Origin: Phaeobacter gallaeciensis DSM 26640
GTDB taxonomy: Bacteria > Pseudomonadota > Alphaproteobacteria > Rhodobacterales > Rhodobacteraceae
Assembly (NCBI RefSeq): GCF_000511385.1
Contig: NC_023137.1
Span: 2,115,001-2,179,000 of the forward strand
DNA: 64,000 bases
Direction of reading: 5' to 3'
The position numbers and the translations under genes were made by a program. Below, one piece after another: positions 26,817 to 36,838 of this stretch (positions within the stretch are counted from its first letter, which is position 1; each line of letters starts with the position of its first letter). The notes beneath the pieces are model-generated. The model saw nothing but the letters and a program-made list of their open reading frames with translations, was not told where the DNA came from and searched no databases.

Positions 26817-28217
26817 TCAGGCGAGGCTGGGCAGCCACAGCACAATTGACGGGAAGGCCACCAGCAGCGCGATGGTGATCCCATCCGCGATGAAAAACGG
26901 CGTCACGCCTTTGAACACATCCTGCACCGTCAGGTCATCGCGCACCCCCGCCACAACAAAACAGTTAAGGCCAATGGGTGGTGTGATCAGACAGAATTCG
27001 GCCATTTTGACCACCAGAATACCAAACCAGATCGCGCACATCGGACCCGACATGCCAAAGGTGCTCTCCGCCGCTGAAACATATTCGCCACCGTTGAGCG
27101 CCATCACAGCCGGGTAGACCACCGGCAGAGTGAGCAGCAGCATGCCGATGGCATCCATGAACATGCCAAGAACGGCATAGGCCAACAGGATGCAGATCAG
27201 GATCAGCATGGGAGAGAGCGTCAGCGAAGTGATCCAGTCGGAAAACGCCGCAGGCAGCTCAGCAAAGCCAAGGAAGCGCACGTAAATCAGCACCCCCCAG
27301 ATAATGGTGAAGATCATCACCGACAGTTTTGCCGTCTCCAACAGCGCGTCTTTCAGCTCTGCCCACCGCATGCCGCGATAAAGCGCCATCAGAAACACCA
27401 CAAAGGCCCCGATTGCGCCTCCTTCGGTTGGCGTGCCCCAGGCATCGCCACCAAAGGGATTATAGACAAACAGGATAATGGTCGCGACGACGAAAAGGAT
27501 CGGCAGCGCAGGCGGCAGGCAAACCAGCCGCTCGCGCCAGGTGAAACCGGTGACCGCAGGGCCGAACCCCTTGATGGTCATCGCCATCCCGATGATCAGC
27601 AAACCGTAAACCACCGCTGAGAAGGCACCGGGGATAAAGCCTGCAAGCAGCAGTTTGCCCACGTCCTGCTCAACAATGATCGCATAAATCACCAGAATGG
27701 CCGAGGGTGGAATAAGCGAGGCCAACGTGCCCCCTGCCGCAACCACACCCGCCGCAAAGCGTTTGTCATAGCCGATTTTCAGCATCTCCGGGATGGCGAT
27801 ACGCGCAAACACGGCGGAGGTCGCAACCGACGCGCCGGAGACAGCGGCAAAGCCTGCGGTGGCAAAAACGGTAGACACCGCCAGCCCCCCCGGCACCCAT
27901 GCCAACCAGCGTTTTGCAGCTTCAAACAGCGCCCTGGTGAGGCCCGCGTAATAGGCAAGATAACCGATCAGGATAAAGGTCGGGATAAGGCTGAGCGCCT
28001 GACTGGAGACCTTGGAATGCGGGACCTGCCCGGCGGTCTTCACGGCGATTGTCAGCGCCTTGGTAAAACGCTCGGGATCATAGCCAAACTTGGCCCAGAA
28101 AATCCACACAAGGCCAACCAGACCGGCAAGACCCGCAGCAAAGGCGACCCGCATCCCCAATAGTACCGTCGCCAGAAGAAAGCCGCTAACCCAGAGGCCG
28201 ATTTCGATAGGTTCCAT
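26817..28217 (-). CDS. TRAP transporter large permease DctM
   Basis: 466 aa, about 12-13 membrane helices. GAASVATSAVFARIAIPEM and ASLIPPSAILVIYAIIVEQD-type segments are those of DctM proteins. Length is slightly above the 425-aa norm because of a loop near residues 230-270. It is the distal gene of a dctP-dctQ-dctM operon. The ligand is unknown; the operon is divergent from acetyl-CoA synthetase across 600 bp, so a carboxylate activated by that enzyme is conceivable. Confidence 0.92.
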   Translation of the reverse strand: MEPIEIGLWVSGFLLATVLLGMRVAFAAGLAGLVGLVWIFWAKFGYDPERFTKALTIAVKTAGQVPHSKVSSQALSLIPTFILIGYLAYYAGLTRALFEAAKRWLAWVPGGLAVSTVFATAGFAAVSGASVATSAVFARIAIPEMLKIGYDKRFAAGVVAAGGTLASLIPPSAILVIYAIIVEQDVGKLLLAGFIPGAFSAVVYGLLIIGMAMTIKGFGPAVTGFTWRERLVCLPPALPILFVVATIILFVYNPFGGDAWGTPTEGGAIGAFVVFLMALYRGMRWAELKDALLETAKLSVMIFTIIWGVLIYVRFLGFAELPAAFSDWITSLTLSPMLILICILLAYAVLGMFMDAIGMLLLTLPVVYPAVMALNGGEYVSAAESTFGMSGPMCAIWFGILVVKMAEFCLITPPIGLNCFVVAGVRDDLTVQDVFKGVTPFFIADGITIALLVAFPSIVLWLPSLA

Positions 28218-28228
28218 TGCCTGCCCCC

Positions 28229-28879
28229 TTAGTCGCGGTCGCTGACGGAGGTTGACACTCCGCCCAGATGTTCAGCTTCGGCCGCGGCCTGTTCTGCGGC
28301 GCTTTGCACCAATGGCACTGCAGCGGGGCGTGCCAGCCCCAGGATCAGCGCCCGGCCGTAGCCCCAAACCTGCAGCAGCAGACGCAGGCACAGCACTGCA
28401 AACGCCACCGGCGCCAGCAATTTGGCAGGCCAGATCGGCAAGCCGATATCGATTGAACTGTCGCGGCTCCACAGGGGGGCCGCGAAATCAAAGGAGCGCA
28501 GAAAGTGCGACCAACTGCCCCAAAGCAACGCCAGCATGAGCGCAAGGATCAGCAGGACAGAAATAAGTTCAAACAGCCAAAGGGCCCGCCCGCGCAGGGA
28601 AGAGATCACCAGATCCATCCGGATATGGCTGCCATCCCGCTGCACAAAAGAAATACCCATGAAAGCAATCAGTGGCATCACCTGCTCGATCCAGTCGACA
28701 TATCCGGGCAAGGGAGCGTTGAACGCGTTGCGCCCGCCAACCGAGACCACCGCCAGCACCATCAGTGAAAACACTGCAAGGCCACTGATCAACGCCATCA
28801 CGCGTTCCAACCGCAGCAGTTGCCTATCCCATCTGCTGATCAGGCTGCCATCTTCCAGCACCGCCGCACTGCCCGCCAT
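28229..28879 (-). CDS. TRAP transporter small permease DctQ
   Basis: 216 aa. Four predicted helices with the DctQ-type segment LPGYVDWIEQVMPLIAFMGISF. The ATG at 28879 follows GGAGCAGGGC. The C-terminus has an Ala/Glu-rich tail (SAAEQAAAEAEHLGG) longer than usual. It lies 11 bp from the dctM start, so they are co-transcribed. Confidence 0.88.
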   Translation of the reverse strand: MAGSAAVLEDGSLISRWDRQLLRLERVMALISGLAVFSLMVLAVVSVGGRNAFNAPLPGYVDWIEQVMPLIAFMGISFVQRDGSHIRMDLVISSLRGRALWLFELISVLLILALMLALLWGSWSHFLRSFDFAAPLWSRDSSIDIGLPIWPAKLLAPVAFAVLCLRLLLQVWGYGRALILGLARPAAVPLVQSAAEQAAAEAEHLGGVSTSVSDRD

Positions 28880-28965
28880 GCCCTGCTCCCGTTATTTCTA
28901 CTTCGCATTCACGCAAGAAAGGGCCGGCGCAGAACTGCCCGGCCCCCTTTGCAACTATATAAAGA

Positions 28966-29982
28966 TCAGCTGCCTGACCGCTGATCGCTCAGGGTTTTTT
29001 GCACCAGATCATAAAGCTCCTGTGCAGGCAGGCCTTGCGCGCTCATGTCTGCAATCCACTGTTCGCGGATCGGGTCGGCAGCCACTTTGCGGAACTCTGC
29101 CAGCTGGTCTTCCGAAATGGTGACCTTTTCGACGCCTTTCTCAGCCAGCACACTGTCCCATTTCTCAAGCAAGGCACCGTAGTTGGCGAGATAATGAGCA
29201 ATCGCCTCGTCAACAGAACTGTCAAGCGCCTCGCGCTCAGCATCGCTCAGCGCCTCATAGGCATCGGTGTTCACAACAACCGGGCAGTTCACGGTGCCGG
29301 GGTTGAGGTTCTCAGTCCACCAGTCAGCCTTGTTGATGGTGCCAAAGCTCAGATGCGCATGCTGGGCGAAGGCGACGGTGTCAACCACGCCGGATTCCAT
29401 CGCATTATACGCCTCAGTCGCGGTCACCGAGGTTGGCACGGCCCCAACGGCGGAGAAGGCCTTGCCGATGCCGCCCGTGGCGCGCACCCGCATATCCTTG
29501 AACTCGCCCAGCTCATCACGGGCCTCACCCGTGCCGACGATATTGTACTGCGGCATGGGCGAGGTCATCAGCAGCTTTGCGTTCCAGCGCGCCAGATCTT
29601 TTTGCACCGCGGGATGTGCATAAACCGCATGGCTGACCGCCACCTCTTCCTCAAGGTTCGCAACACCCAGGAATGGCAATTCCAGCACGGTGATTGTCGG
29701 GTTCTTGTCCCGGTGATACCCGGCGCAAAACTGCGCCATCTCAAAGGCGCCGATGGAGATCCCGTCGAGATTCTCCTTATTCTTCGACAGGCCACCATAG
29801 CTGATGTTCATGGTGAATTCACCGCCGGTCTTCTCTGAGACCAGCTCCGCCAGTTTTTCAACATGTTCGGTAAAGGCGCGCCGTTTCCCCCAGACGGAGA
29901 CATTCCATTCGGTGGCGGCCGCACTGCCTGCAATGGACAGGCCCGCAATCGCCGCAGTTGCGGCGGTCAGATAAGTGTTCAT
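28966..29982 (-). CDS. TRAP transporter solute receptor DctP
   Basis: 338 aa with a signal peptide (to about residue 23) and GGAGGAACTC before the ATG. The DctP fold is indicated by DMRVRATGGIGKAFSAVGAVPTSVTATEAYNAMESGVVDTV, where the conserved Arg of the family sits in RVRATG. It is the promoter-proximal gene of this TRAP operon. The ligand cannot be assigned; members of this branch have been seen beside acyl-CoA synthetase genes, as here. Confidence 0.9.
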   Translation of the reverse strand: MNTYLTAATAAIAGLSIAGSAAATEWNVSVWGKRRAFTEHVEKLAELVSEKTGGEFTMNISYGGLSKNKENLDGISIGAFEMAQFCAGYHRDKNPTITVLELPFLGVANLEEEVAVSHAVYAHPAVQKDLARWNAKLLMTSPMPQYNIVGTGEARDELGEFKDMRVRATGGIGKAFSAVGAVPTSVTATEAYNAMESGVVDTVAFAQHAHLSFGTINKADWWTENLNPGTVNCPVVVNTDAYEALSDAEREALDSSVDEAIAHYLANYGALLEKWDSVLAEKGVEKVTISEDQLAEFRKVAADPIREQWIADMSAQGLPAQELYDLVQKTLSDQRSGS

Positions 29983-30582
29983 GAGTTCCTCCCAGTTTGT
30001 ACTCTTGCCCCGTTACCCCTTGCCAGCCTCTCAATCGCCTGAGCGCTGGCCTGACCACAATCGTCAGATTGAGGCCCGTTATAGGTGCAAAGTGACGAGC
30101 ATCTGGCACCACGCTAGCGCCAAGCCACGGCGCTGCCAACCCCACACGACCGCCGTGTGGCATGGGCACAAAACCTGCTCACATGATGGGTGTATGGATA
30201 CTTCTTGACTGCCATGAACGCTCAAACAACGGTCTGACGCCCGACCGCCTGTCACAGTTTGCCGCAGGCGATGGGGCCAGTCGCCACAGGCTGATAGCGC
30301 CAGCACTGCGCTGCGCCCGGAATAGCAGCCCCGAAACCCAGGCCAATATTTTACAGCTAACGTCATGATAAATATTATATTACTTCCACACCAACCCATG
30401 TGATTTACAGTTGTGCCACCTATGGGGAAATACCTTTACAGGTAAACCCTTATTCCACGGACACTTATTTCCTTATTTTCAAGCTTGGGTATTATCGCTG
30501 CGGAGGACGGAAAAAGTTTGACACATCCCGCCGTGCGCTGTGGTGTGCCATTCCGAGAACAGACTGGAGGGAGGGACACAAG
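29983..30582. promoter_or_regulatory. Divergent regulatory region between TRAP operon and acs
   Basis: 600 bp without a credible gene. It holds TTTACAG at 30350-30356 and 30414-30420, and TTTACAGGTAAA (an imperfect inverted repeat TTTAC-N2-GTAAA) at 30435-30446. A stem CCACACG/CGTGTGG is at 30142-30160. The stretch 30361-30420 is markedly AT-rich, fitting a promoter. TTTACAG also occurs twice in front of the ScfR-type regulator gene (57442 and 57474). Confidence 0.5.
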
Positions 30583-32544
30583 ATGACCCAGGAGAGCGAC
30601 AGCAAAGCCTATGCGCCGTCGGAGGAGACGGTAGCACGCGCCCATGTCAACGCCGCACAATATGACGAAATGTACACCGCTTCAATGCAGGATCCAGAAG
30701 GGTTCTGGCGTCAGCAGGCGGAGCGGATCGACTGGATCAAACCCTTTACTCAAGTGAAGGACGTGGACTTCACGCTCGGCAATGTCTCAATCAACTGGTA
30801 CACAGATGGCACGCTGAATGTAGCCGCCAACTGCATCGACCGCCACCTTGACACCCGCGGCAATCAGACCGCAATCATCTGGGAGCCCGACAGCCCGGAT
30901 GAGGCTGCGCAGCACATCTCTTACAAGCAACTCCACACCCGCGTCTGCCGTATGGCCAATGTGTTGGAAACCATGGGCGTGCGCAAAGGGGACCGGGTGG
31001 TGATCTATCTGCCGATGATCCCCGAAGCCGCCTATGCCATGCTGGCCTGCGCCCGGATCGGCGCAATTCACTCCATTGTCTTTGCGGGTTTCTCCCCCGA
31101 TGCGCTTGCCGCGCGGATCAATGGCTGCGATGCCAAGGTCCTCATCACCGCAGATGAGGCCCCTCGTGGTGGCCGCAAGACACCGCTGAAATCCAACGCC
31201 GACGCCGCGCTCCTGCACACCAAGGACACTGTGAAATGTTTGGTGGTGAAACGCACCGGCGGCCAGACGACCTGGGTGGACGGGCGCGACCACGACTACA
31301 ACGAGATGGCGTTGGAGGCGAATGACTACTCCAAACCCGCAGAGATGAACGCAGAAGATCCGCTGTTCATCCTCTATACCTCCGGCTCCACCGGTCAGCC
31401 CAAGGGCGTTGTCCATACCACCGGCGGCTACCTGACCTATGCGGCAATGACACATGAGGTCACCTTTGATTACCATGACGGTGATATCTACTGGTGCACG
31501 GCAGATGTCGGCTGGGTGACCGGTCATAGCTATATCGTCTATGGGCCGCTGGCCAATGGTGCCACCACGCTGATGTTTGAAGGCGTGCCAACCTACCCCG
31601 ATGCGAGCCGGTTCTGGCAGGTCTGCGACAAGCATAAGGTGACGCAGTTCTACACCGCCCCTACTGCGCTGCGCGCCTTGATGGGTCAGGGTAATGAATG
31701 GGTCGAAAAATGCGACCTGTCTTCCCTGCGCACCCTTGGCACCGTGGGCGAGCCGATCAATCCCGAGGCTTGGACCTGGTACAATGATGTCATCGGCAAA
31801 GGGAAATGCCCGATTGTCGACACTTGGTGGCAGACCGAAACCGGTGGTCACCTGATGACACCCCTGCCCGGTGCCCATGCGACAAAACCCGGTGCGGCGA
31901 TGAAGCCCTTCTTCGGTGTGGCCCCTGTTGTGCTTGACCCCCAATCAGGCGAAGAGATTGCGGGCAATGGTGTTGAGGGCGTTCTCTGCATCAAGGACAG
32001 CTGGCCCGGCCAGATGCGCACCGTCTGGGGCGACCATGAGCGGTTCGAGAAAACCTATTTCTCCGACTACAAGGGCTACTACTTCACCGGCGATGGCTGC
32101 CGTCGTGACGCCGATGGCGACTATTGGATCACCGGTCGCGTTGATGATGTGATCAATGTCTCGGGTCACCGGATGGGCACCGCCGAGGTCGAAAGCGCCC
32201 TTGTGGCCCACGCCGCCGTGGCCGAAGCCGCTGTGGTCGGATACCCGCATGACATCAAAGGTCAGGGCATTTATTGCTATGTCACCCTGATGAACGACCG
32301 CGAACCGTCGGACGAATTGCTAAAGGAGTTGCGCACCTGGGTCCGCACCGAGATTGGCCCGATTGCCTCCCCCGATGTGATCCAATGGGCGCCGGGCCTG
32401 CCGAAAACCCGTTCCGGCAAGATCATGCGCCGCATTCTGCGCAAGATTGCGGAGAATGATTTTGGCAGCCTTGGCGACACCTCAACCCTCGCCGATCCGT
32501 CGGTGGTGGATGATCTCATCTCAAATCGGGCCAACAAAGGATGA
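30583..32544 (+). CDS. acs: Acetyl-CoA synthetase (AMP-forming)
   Basis: 653 aa, the normal length for Acs. The ATG at 30583 is preceded by GGAGGGAGGG; an in-frame start at 30400 would run through the promoter region. Motifs: [12 protein letters not shown] (P-loop, A3), TWWQTETGG (A5), [32 protein letters not shown] (A7-A8), and [11 protein letters not shown] with the catalytic, acetylation-regulated Lys near the C-terminus. It makes acetyl-CoA, AMP and PPi from acetate (also propionate less well). Its stop overlaps the adenylate kinase start. Confidence 0.96.
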   Translation: MTQESDSKAYAPSEETVARAHVNAAQYDEMYTASMQDPEGFWRQQAERIDWIKPFTQVKDVDFTLGNVSINWYTDGTLNVAANCIDRHLDTRGNQTAIIWEPDSPDEAAQHISYKQLHTRVCRMANVLETMGVRKGDRVVIYLPMIPEAAYAMLACARIGAIHSIVFAGFSPDALAARINGCDAKVLITADEAPRGGRKTPLKSNADAALLHTKDTVKCLVVKRTGGQTTWVDGRDHDYNEMALEANDYSKPAEMNAEDPLFILYTSGSTGQPKGVVHTTGGYLTYAAMTHEVTFDYHDGDIYWCTADVGWVTGHSYIVYGPLANGATTLMFEGVPTYPDASRFWQVCDKHKVTQFYTAPTALRALMGQGNEWVEKCDLSSLRTLGTVGEPINPEAWTWYNDVIGKGKCPIVDTWWQTETGGHLMTPLPGAHATKPGAAMKPFFGVAPVVLDPQSGEEIAGNGVEGVLCIKDSWPGQMRTVWGDHERFEKTYFSDYKGYYFTGDGCRRDADGDYWITGRVDDVINVSGHRMGTAEVESALVAHAAVAEAAVVGYPHDIKGQGIYCYVTLMNDREPSDELLKELRTWVRTEIGPIASPDVIQWAPGLPKTRSGKIMRRILRKIAENDFGSLGDTSTLADPSVVDDLISNRANKG

Positions 32545-33236
32545 CTGCTGACATGGAGACTGCCGTACTCACCCGCCCCGCTGTCTTGATCCTGCTCGGC
32601 CCTCCTGGCGCGGGTAAAGGGACGCAAGCGCGCAAACTGGAACAAGGGTTCGGCCTGGTGCAACTGTCGACCGGCGACCTATTGCGGGCGGCCGTAGCTG
32701 CTGGCACCCCTGCAGGTCTTGCAGCGAAGGCAGTGATGGAGGCCGGGGAGCTGGTCAGCGATGAGATTGTCATCGACATCCTGCGCGACCGGCTGGCCGA
32801 ACCAGACTGCGCCAAGGGAGTGATCCTCGACGGGTTCCCCCGCACCACGGTGCAGGCCGAGGCGCTGGACCGGCTGCTGGCGGAATCGGGTCAGCGGATC
32901 AATGCCGCCGTCAGCCTTGAGGTGGATGACGCCGCGATGGTGGCCCGCGTGGCCGGGCGCTACACCTGTGGCGGTTGCGGTGAAGGCTATCATGACCAGT
33001 TCAAACAGCCACGCGTGGCTGGCACCTGCGATGCGTGTGGCAGCACAGATATGACGCGTCGTGCTGATGACAATGCCGAGACGGTCACCAGTCGGCTGGC
33101 CGCCTATCATGCGCAGACGGCCCCGCTGATCAGCTACTATGACAGCAAGGGCGTGTTGAATCGAATCGATGCCATGGGCGAAATCAACCAGATTGCCACC
33201 GCGCTGACTGCCGTGGTCAAATCAGCAACCGCCTAA
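32541..33236 (+). CDS. adk: Adenylate kinase, zinc-LID type
   Basis: 231 aa from the ATG at 32541, which overlaps the acs stop (ATGA); ATG 32553 is an alternative. P-loop GPPGAGKGT at residues 20-28, NMP-binding region (STGDLLR), DGFPRT at 97-102. The LID has four cysteines, C143-C146 and C163-C166, so it binds zinc. It converts AMP + ATP to 2 ADP. Coupling to acs makes sense because Acs releases AMP. Roseobacters usually carry another adk in the ribosomal-protein region, so this would be a second, dedicated copy. Confidence 0.92.
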   Translation: MTADMETAVLTRPAVLILLGPPGAGKGTQARKLEQGFGLVQLSTGDLLRAAVAAGTPAGLAAKAVMEAGELVSDEIVIDILRDRLAEPDCAKGVILDGFPRTTVQAEALDRLLAESGQRINAAVSLEVDDAAMVARVAGRYTCGGCGEGYHDQFKQPRVAGTCDACGSTDMTRRADDNAETVTSRLAAYHAQTAPLISYYDSKGVLNRIDAMGEINQIATALTAVVKSATA

Positions 33237-33298
33237 GCGACATACTGAACACCCGAGCCGTCAAGGCGCCACCACAGCGCCCGGCCAGCAACCTATTG

Positions 33299-33330
33299 AA
33301 CAGGCCCGCATAAAAATGTGGGCCTGTTTT
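33299..33330 (+). terminator. Rho-independent terminator of acs-adk
   Basis: AACAGGCCCGCAT at 33299-33311 pairs with ATGTGGGCCTGTT at 33316-33328 (one G-T pair), followed by TT and TC. It lies 62 bp after the adk stop. Confidence 0.9.
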
Positions 33331-33436
33331 CAATCCGCTCTGGCTTTTGTCGATGCACGTGCCACATTGGAAGCGGGTAGACATGGGCACCTTCCCATGG
33401 CACCCAGCACAGACCTGAAGTGAAAGCGCGCGCGAT

Positions 33437-33937
33437 ATGTCCGAAACCAGCTTTATTCCCGGCCCCGACAGCCTGCGGGCCTATCGCGATGCTCTGGGAT
33501 GCTTCGGCACCGGTGTCACTGTTGTGACCACCCGCACAGACCGGGGTCCGTTGGCGATCACAGCCAACAGTTTCACATCTGTCTCCATGGATCCGCCGCT
33601 GTTGCTATGGTGTCCCGCACGGCAGTCCAAGCGTCACGATCCCTTTGTCGCGACCTCCCATTTTGCCATTCATGTGATGGCAGAGGATCAGTTGGACATG
33701 GCAATGCATTTTGCCCGCAACGGTGAAGATTTCTCCTGCGTGCCGGAGAACCAGAACGACAATGGTGTGCCCGTGCTGCCCAATGTCATTGCCCGTTTCG
33801 ATTGCCGCAAGCACGCCTGCCACGATGGCGGTGATCACAGCATCCTGGTGGGGGCTGTTCTGCGCACCACCAGCCGCCCCGGCAAGGGTCTGATTTTCAA
33901 ACGAGGTCAATATGGTGGGTTTCTGGAACAGGGCTAG
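33437..33937 (+). CDS. Flavin reductase family protein (lone copy)
   Basis: 166 aa of the flavin reductase-like/HpaC-RutF family: FGTGVTVVT, AITANSFTSVSMDPPLLLW, CHDGGDHSILVGAV. It shares these blocks with the product of 14831-15355, so the two are paralogues. No monooxygenase is adjacent; the next gene converges 33 bp away. It may supply reduced FMN to a distant oxygenase, possibly serving more than one. Confidence 0.85.
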   Translation: MSETSFIPGPDSLRAYRDALGCFGTGVTVVTTRTDRGPLAITANSFTSVSMDPPLLLWCPARQSKRHDPFVATSHFAIHVMAEDQLDMAMHFARNGEDFSCVPENQNDNGVPVLPNVIARFDCRKHACHDGGDHSILVGAVLRTTSRPGKGLIFKRGQYGGFLEQG

Positions 33938-33970
33938 CCGCGTGACCTATAATAACGGCCCGATCGCGCC

Positions 33971-35209
33971 CTAGGACAACTTATCCGCCCGATCAGCTCC
34001 AAAGAATGCCAAAATGCGCGCCAGATCCGGCCATGGCCCGCGCCGAAGGTCTGAAATCTGTCGCAGTGTTGGCCGTGTCGCTGGTGCCCGGTCTGTAACT
34101 TCCGCCGCCTCTCCTGCCCTACTGCCGGTGCCGCCATTTGGCCAATCATCTGGCCCGTGTTGGTCTTCATCATCCCGGAGAGGATGGTTTTCCGGCGCAG
34201 GCGCAATTAGGGGGCCACCCGTTGTCTGCAGGCATTGTTCCTGCACCGGGTCGGCGGCAACAGCATCTGCAGCATTGGGGCCGGACACCCCATCCGACCA
34301 GAAAAAATCCTGATGTGTCAGCGATACTGGCATCCGGTTCCGTGACAGCTCCAGCCGTGGCACAAGCCGGATCGCGTTTTGGCGACACACCGACACACAT
34401 AACCCGCATTGCATGCAATCAGCCTCGAGGAAGTCCAGCCCGCCGCCATTCTCCGCCCCGATCAGTGCATTGGTCGGACACACCCAGGTGCAGGCCTGAC
34501 AAAAGGTGCAATCACCCGTCAGCTCAATCCCGCCGTAGGGCGCATCCTGCGGCAAGGCGATCACATTCATCTCTGCAGACAGGGTCACGCTTGCAAATAA
34601 CTGCAAAGCCTCGCGCCGACGGGTTGGTTTGGCCCGGTTCTCATTGTCTATATAGCGGTGTTCCAGGACCGGAAGCTGTGAAATACCTTCGGTTAGCAAT
34701 TGTTCCAGATGCTCCACAGACTGAAACAGGACAACACGGTCTTCCAGTCCAAGGCAAGCCGCCAGCTCCATCTCACGCAGCTGAGCGAGACGCGCATTCT
34801 CTTCTGATGCAGCTTCCAGAAGAACCCAGTCGAAACCGTCGGAGATCGCGTGCAACAAATCCGCATGACCTGCGCGCTCCAGCCCCCGAGTCGACGCTGC
34901 AGTGACATCCATGCTGCTCAGCGACACTCGATCTTTCAACCATGCCAATCCAGTCTCGCGCCCCGCATCATACATCACCAGCACTTGATCAGCGCCCCGC
35001 ATGGACCCGGTGCCCGTGCAAGGCTGCCCCCTGCGCTGCGCCGCCGCCTCACAAAGGTCGGCCAGTGGCCAACGGACGTGGCTCTCCGGATTATAACGCC
35101 GGTAGGAGGATCCAGGATGCGACACCCGGACCGTAGTTTTGCGCTCAGCCATATCCTGCAGATCGGGCTGAGAGCGCAGACACAGTTGGACATTTTCCCA
35201 GACAGTCAT
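33971..35209 (-). CDS. 2x[4Fe-4S] ferredoxin-domain protein of unknown role
   Basis: 412 aa from the ATG at 35209, preceded by AAGGGAGAG. The N-terminal 230 residues match nothing I recognise (SLSSMDVTAASTRGLERAGHADLLHA). Two ferredoxin cluster motifs follow: CTFCQACTWVCP and CMQCGLCVSVCR, enough for two [4Fe-4S] clusters. The last roughly 110 residues are Pro/Asp/Gly-rich and look disordered. Roseobacter Fe-S proteins of this general layout are usually about 650 aa and carry a further CxxCG near the end; that is missing here, so this may be a shortened relative. Confidence 0.75.
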   Translation of the reverse strand: MTVWENVQLCLRSQPDLQDMAERKTTVRVSHPGSSYRRYNPESHVRWPLADLCEAAAQRRGQPCTGTGSMRGADQVLVMYDAGRETGLAWLKDRVSLSSMDVTAASTRGLERAGHADLLHAISDGFDWVLLEAASEENARLAQLREMELAACLGLEDRVVLFQSVEHLEQLLTEGISQLPVLEHRYIDNENRAKPTRRREALQLFASVTLSAEMNVIALPQDAPYGGIELTGDCTFCQACTWVCPTNALIGAENGGGLDFLEADCMQCGLCVSVCRQNAIRLVPRLELSRNRMPVSLTHQDFFWSDGVSGPNAADAVAADPVQEQCLQTTGGPLIAPAPENHPLRDDEDQHGPDDWPNGGTGSRAGEAAEVTDRAPATRPTLRQISDLRRGPWPDLARILAFFGADRADKLS

Positions 35210-35497
35210 GGTCTCTCCCTTCGGATTGAGAACCAAACCACGGCCAAAACGCTCCATCGTTTGATGAGACGAGGCTACCACGGAATGCCCAGCAGTAACG
35301 AGTAATCGAAAATAAGACTCAACTTTTAACTGTCATTTATTCCTAAACACCCACATGCCCGGCGCATACAGTCGAGATCTCTTCAACAAAAGAGAGTGTT
35401 TTGCCCGGTCAGACCGCGCCCCGCCGAGTACTCGCCAAACGGCCCTGCATTCAGGACATCAGGCCAAATAACGATGCACACGCGATCGCTGTCCCAG

Positions 35498-35716
35498 TCA
35501 AAGACCGGCTTTCACCATGTCCCTAATCTTTACGGCCTTTTCGAAATGATCCAACTGATGTCGTTTGATCCACCAATCTGCCGCCTCCATCAGCCGCACC
35601 GGATCGTCATTCCGATTGGCAAAAAACGCATAAAAAGACAGCCCCACATTTTCTCCCTTTTTGGCTATCTTCTCGTCGCAAACCGTGACGATCTTCCGCC
35701 GCAAACTGTCTCTCAT
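35498..35716 (-). CDS. Small conserved-looking hypothetical protein
   Basis: 72 aa, ATG at 35716. The protein is soluble, charged, with the phrase GLSFYAFFANRNDDPVRLMEAADWWI and a basic N-terminus (MRDSLRRKIVTVCDEKIAKKGENVG). I think it belongs to a small DUF family (possibly DUF6500) but cannot confirm it. There is no clear ribosome site beyond TAAG. It stands alone between the Fe-S gene and the pyrimidine transporter terminator. Function unknown. Confidence 0.65.
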   Translation of the reverse strand: MRDSLRRKIVTVCDEKIAKKGENVGLSFYAFFANRNDDPVRLMEAADWWIKRHQLDHFEKAVKIRDMVKAGL

Positions 35717-35801
35717 CTTACTAACCCATTAAATTTCTGACAATTTCAGTGTCATCAATACGTAAAAAATCAGCACGTTAAACGCATATCTCACGGCAAA
35801 T

Positions 35802-35831
35802 AAAAATCCCGCCCGCAGAGGCGGACGGGAT
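35802..35831 (-). terminator. Terminator of the pyrimidine transport operon
   Basis: Reading the minus strand, ATCCCGTCCGC (35831-35821) pairs with GCGGGCGGGAT (35816-35806), one mismatch, followed by TTTTATTTG. It is 21 bp beyond the stop of the binding-protein gene. Confidence 0.85.
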
Positions 35832-35851
35832 GAATTCCACATACGCGAAGC

Positions 35852-36838
35852 TTAGTTCAGCGCAGCGTCAGTAATCACATGCGTCCAGGCGCCCTCAGGC
35901 TCTTTGGTGATCACAGGGCTTGAACCGCCATTCAGAAGCGTCTTCACCGTGCGCTGATAGTCCGCCTCATCCAGCGCACCATTGCTGCCAGCCGTGAGCT
36001 TGGCCACCTCAGACATCATCCGCTTCTGGTGCTCCTCGGTCTGGGCGCCGGAAGCATCATTGTCCAGGACAATCTCCGCCGCGTTATCCGGATTTTCCTC
36101 GGCCCATTTCCAGCCCTTCATCGAGGCGCGCACGAAACGCTGCATCTTGTCGACAAAGGCCGGATCATTCAGGTTTTCTTCCAGCACATAAAGACCATCT
36201 TCAAGCGTTGCCACGCCCTGATCCTCATATTTGAAGGTAATCAGTTCATCCGGGGCCACGCCCGCATCAATCACCTGCCAATATTCATTGTAGGTCATGG
36301 TCGAAATGCAATCCGCCTGACGCTGCAACAGCGGGTCGACATTGAAGCCCTGCTTCAGAACCTCGACACCTTTTTCGCCTTTCCCTTCAGTCGAAATACC
36401 CAGCTGGCTCATCCAGCTCATGAAAGGGAATTCATTGCCGAAAAACCAGACGCCAAGGGTTCGGTTGGCCAGATCTTCAGGCGCAGCAATACCGGTATCT
36501 TTCCAACAGGTCAGCATCATGCCGGAACTCTTGTACGGCTGGGCGATATTGACCAGCGGCAGACCTTTCTCCCGCGCAGCCAACGCCGCAGGCATCCATT
36601 CGACGGTTACATCGGCACCACCGCCGGCAATCACCTGGGTCGGCGCAATATCCGGACCACCAGGCAGAATGGTGACATCCAGATCCTCGGCCTCATAGAA
36701 CCCCTGATCCAACGCGACATAATAGCCTGCAAACTGGGCCTGTGTGACCCATTTCAGCTGCAACTTCACCTCATCGGCGGCTTGCGCCACCGACGCAGCC
36801 CCCAGCGCCATGGCGGCGGCGGTCAGCAGTGTTTTCAT
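35852..36838 (-). CDS. NMT1/THI5-like ABC transporter substrate-binding protein (pyrimidine-linked)
   Basis: 328 aa with a signal peptide to about residue 20 (SVAQA). The NMT1/THI5 fold is indicated by LQLKWVTQAQFAGYYVALDQGFYEAEDL and the PGGPDIAPTQVIAGGGADV loop. Members bind thiamine-pyrimidine precursors, riboflavin, hydantoins or pyrimidines. It is last in the operon with the dihydropyrimidinase and ureidopropionase genes, so the ligand is likely a pyrimidine base, its dihydro form, or a related ureide. The ligand is inference. Confidence 0.88.
   Translation of the reverse strand: MKTLLTAAAMALGAASVAQAADEVKLQLKWVTQAQFAGYYVALDQGFYEAEDLDVTILPGGPDIAPTQVIAGGGADVTVEWMPAALAAREKGLPLVNIAQPYKSSGMMLTCWKDTGIAAPEDLANRTLGVWFFGNEFPFMSWMSQLGISTEGKGEKGVEVLKQGFNVDPLLQRQADCISTMTYNEYWQVIDAGVAPDELITFKYEDQGVATLEDGLYVLEENLNDPAFVDKMQRFVRASMKGWKWAEENPDNAAEIVLDNDASGAQTEEHQKRMMSEVAKLTAGSNGALDEADYQRTVKTLLNGGSSPVITKEPEGAWTHVITDAALN

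Noticed and set aside
30162..30368. A 68-codon frame in the region between the TRAP operon and acs
   Set aside because: No ribosome site, no recognisable features, and it spans a hairpin and a TTTACAG motif; treated as non-coding.
30787..31944. A 385-codon frame on the minus strand inside acs
   Set aside because: It is the antisense shadow of the highly conserved acetyl-CoA synthetase.
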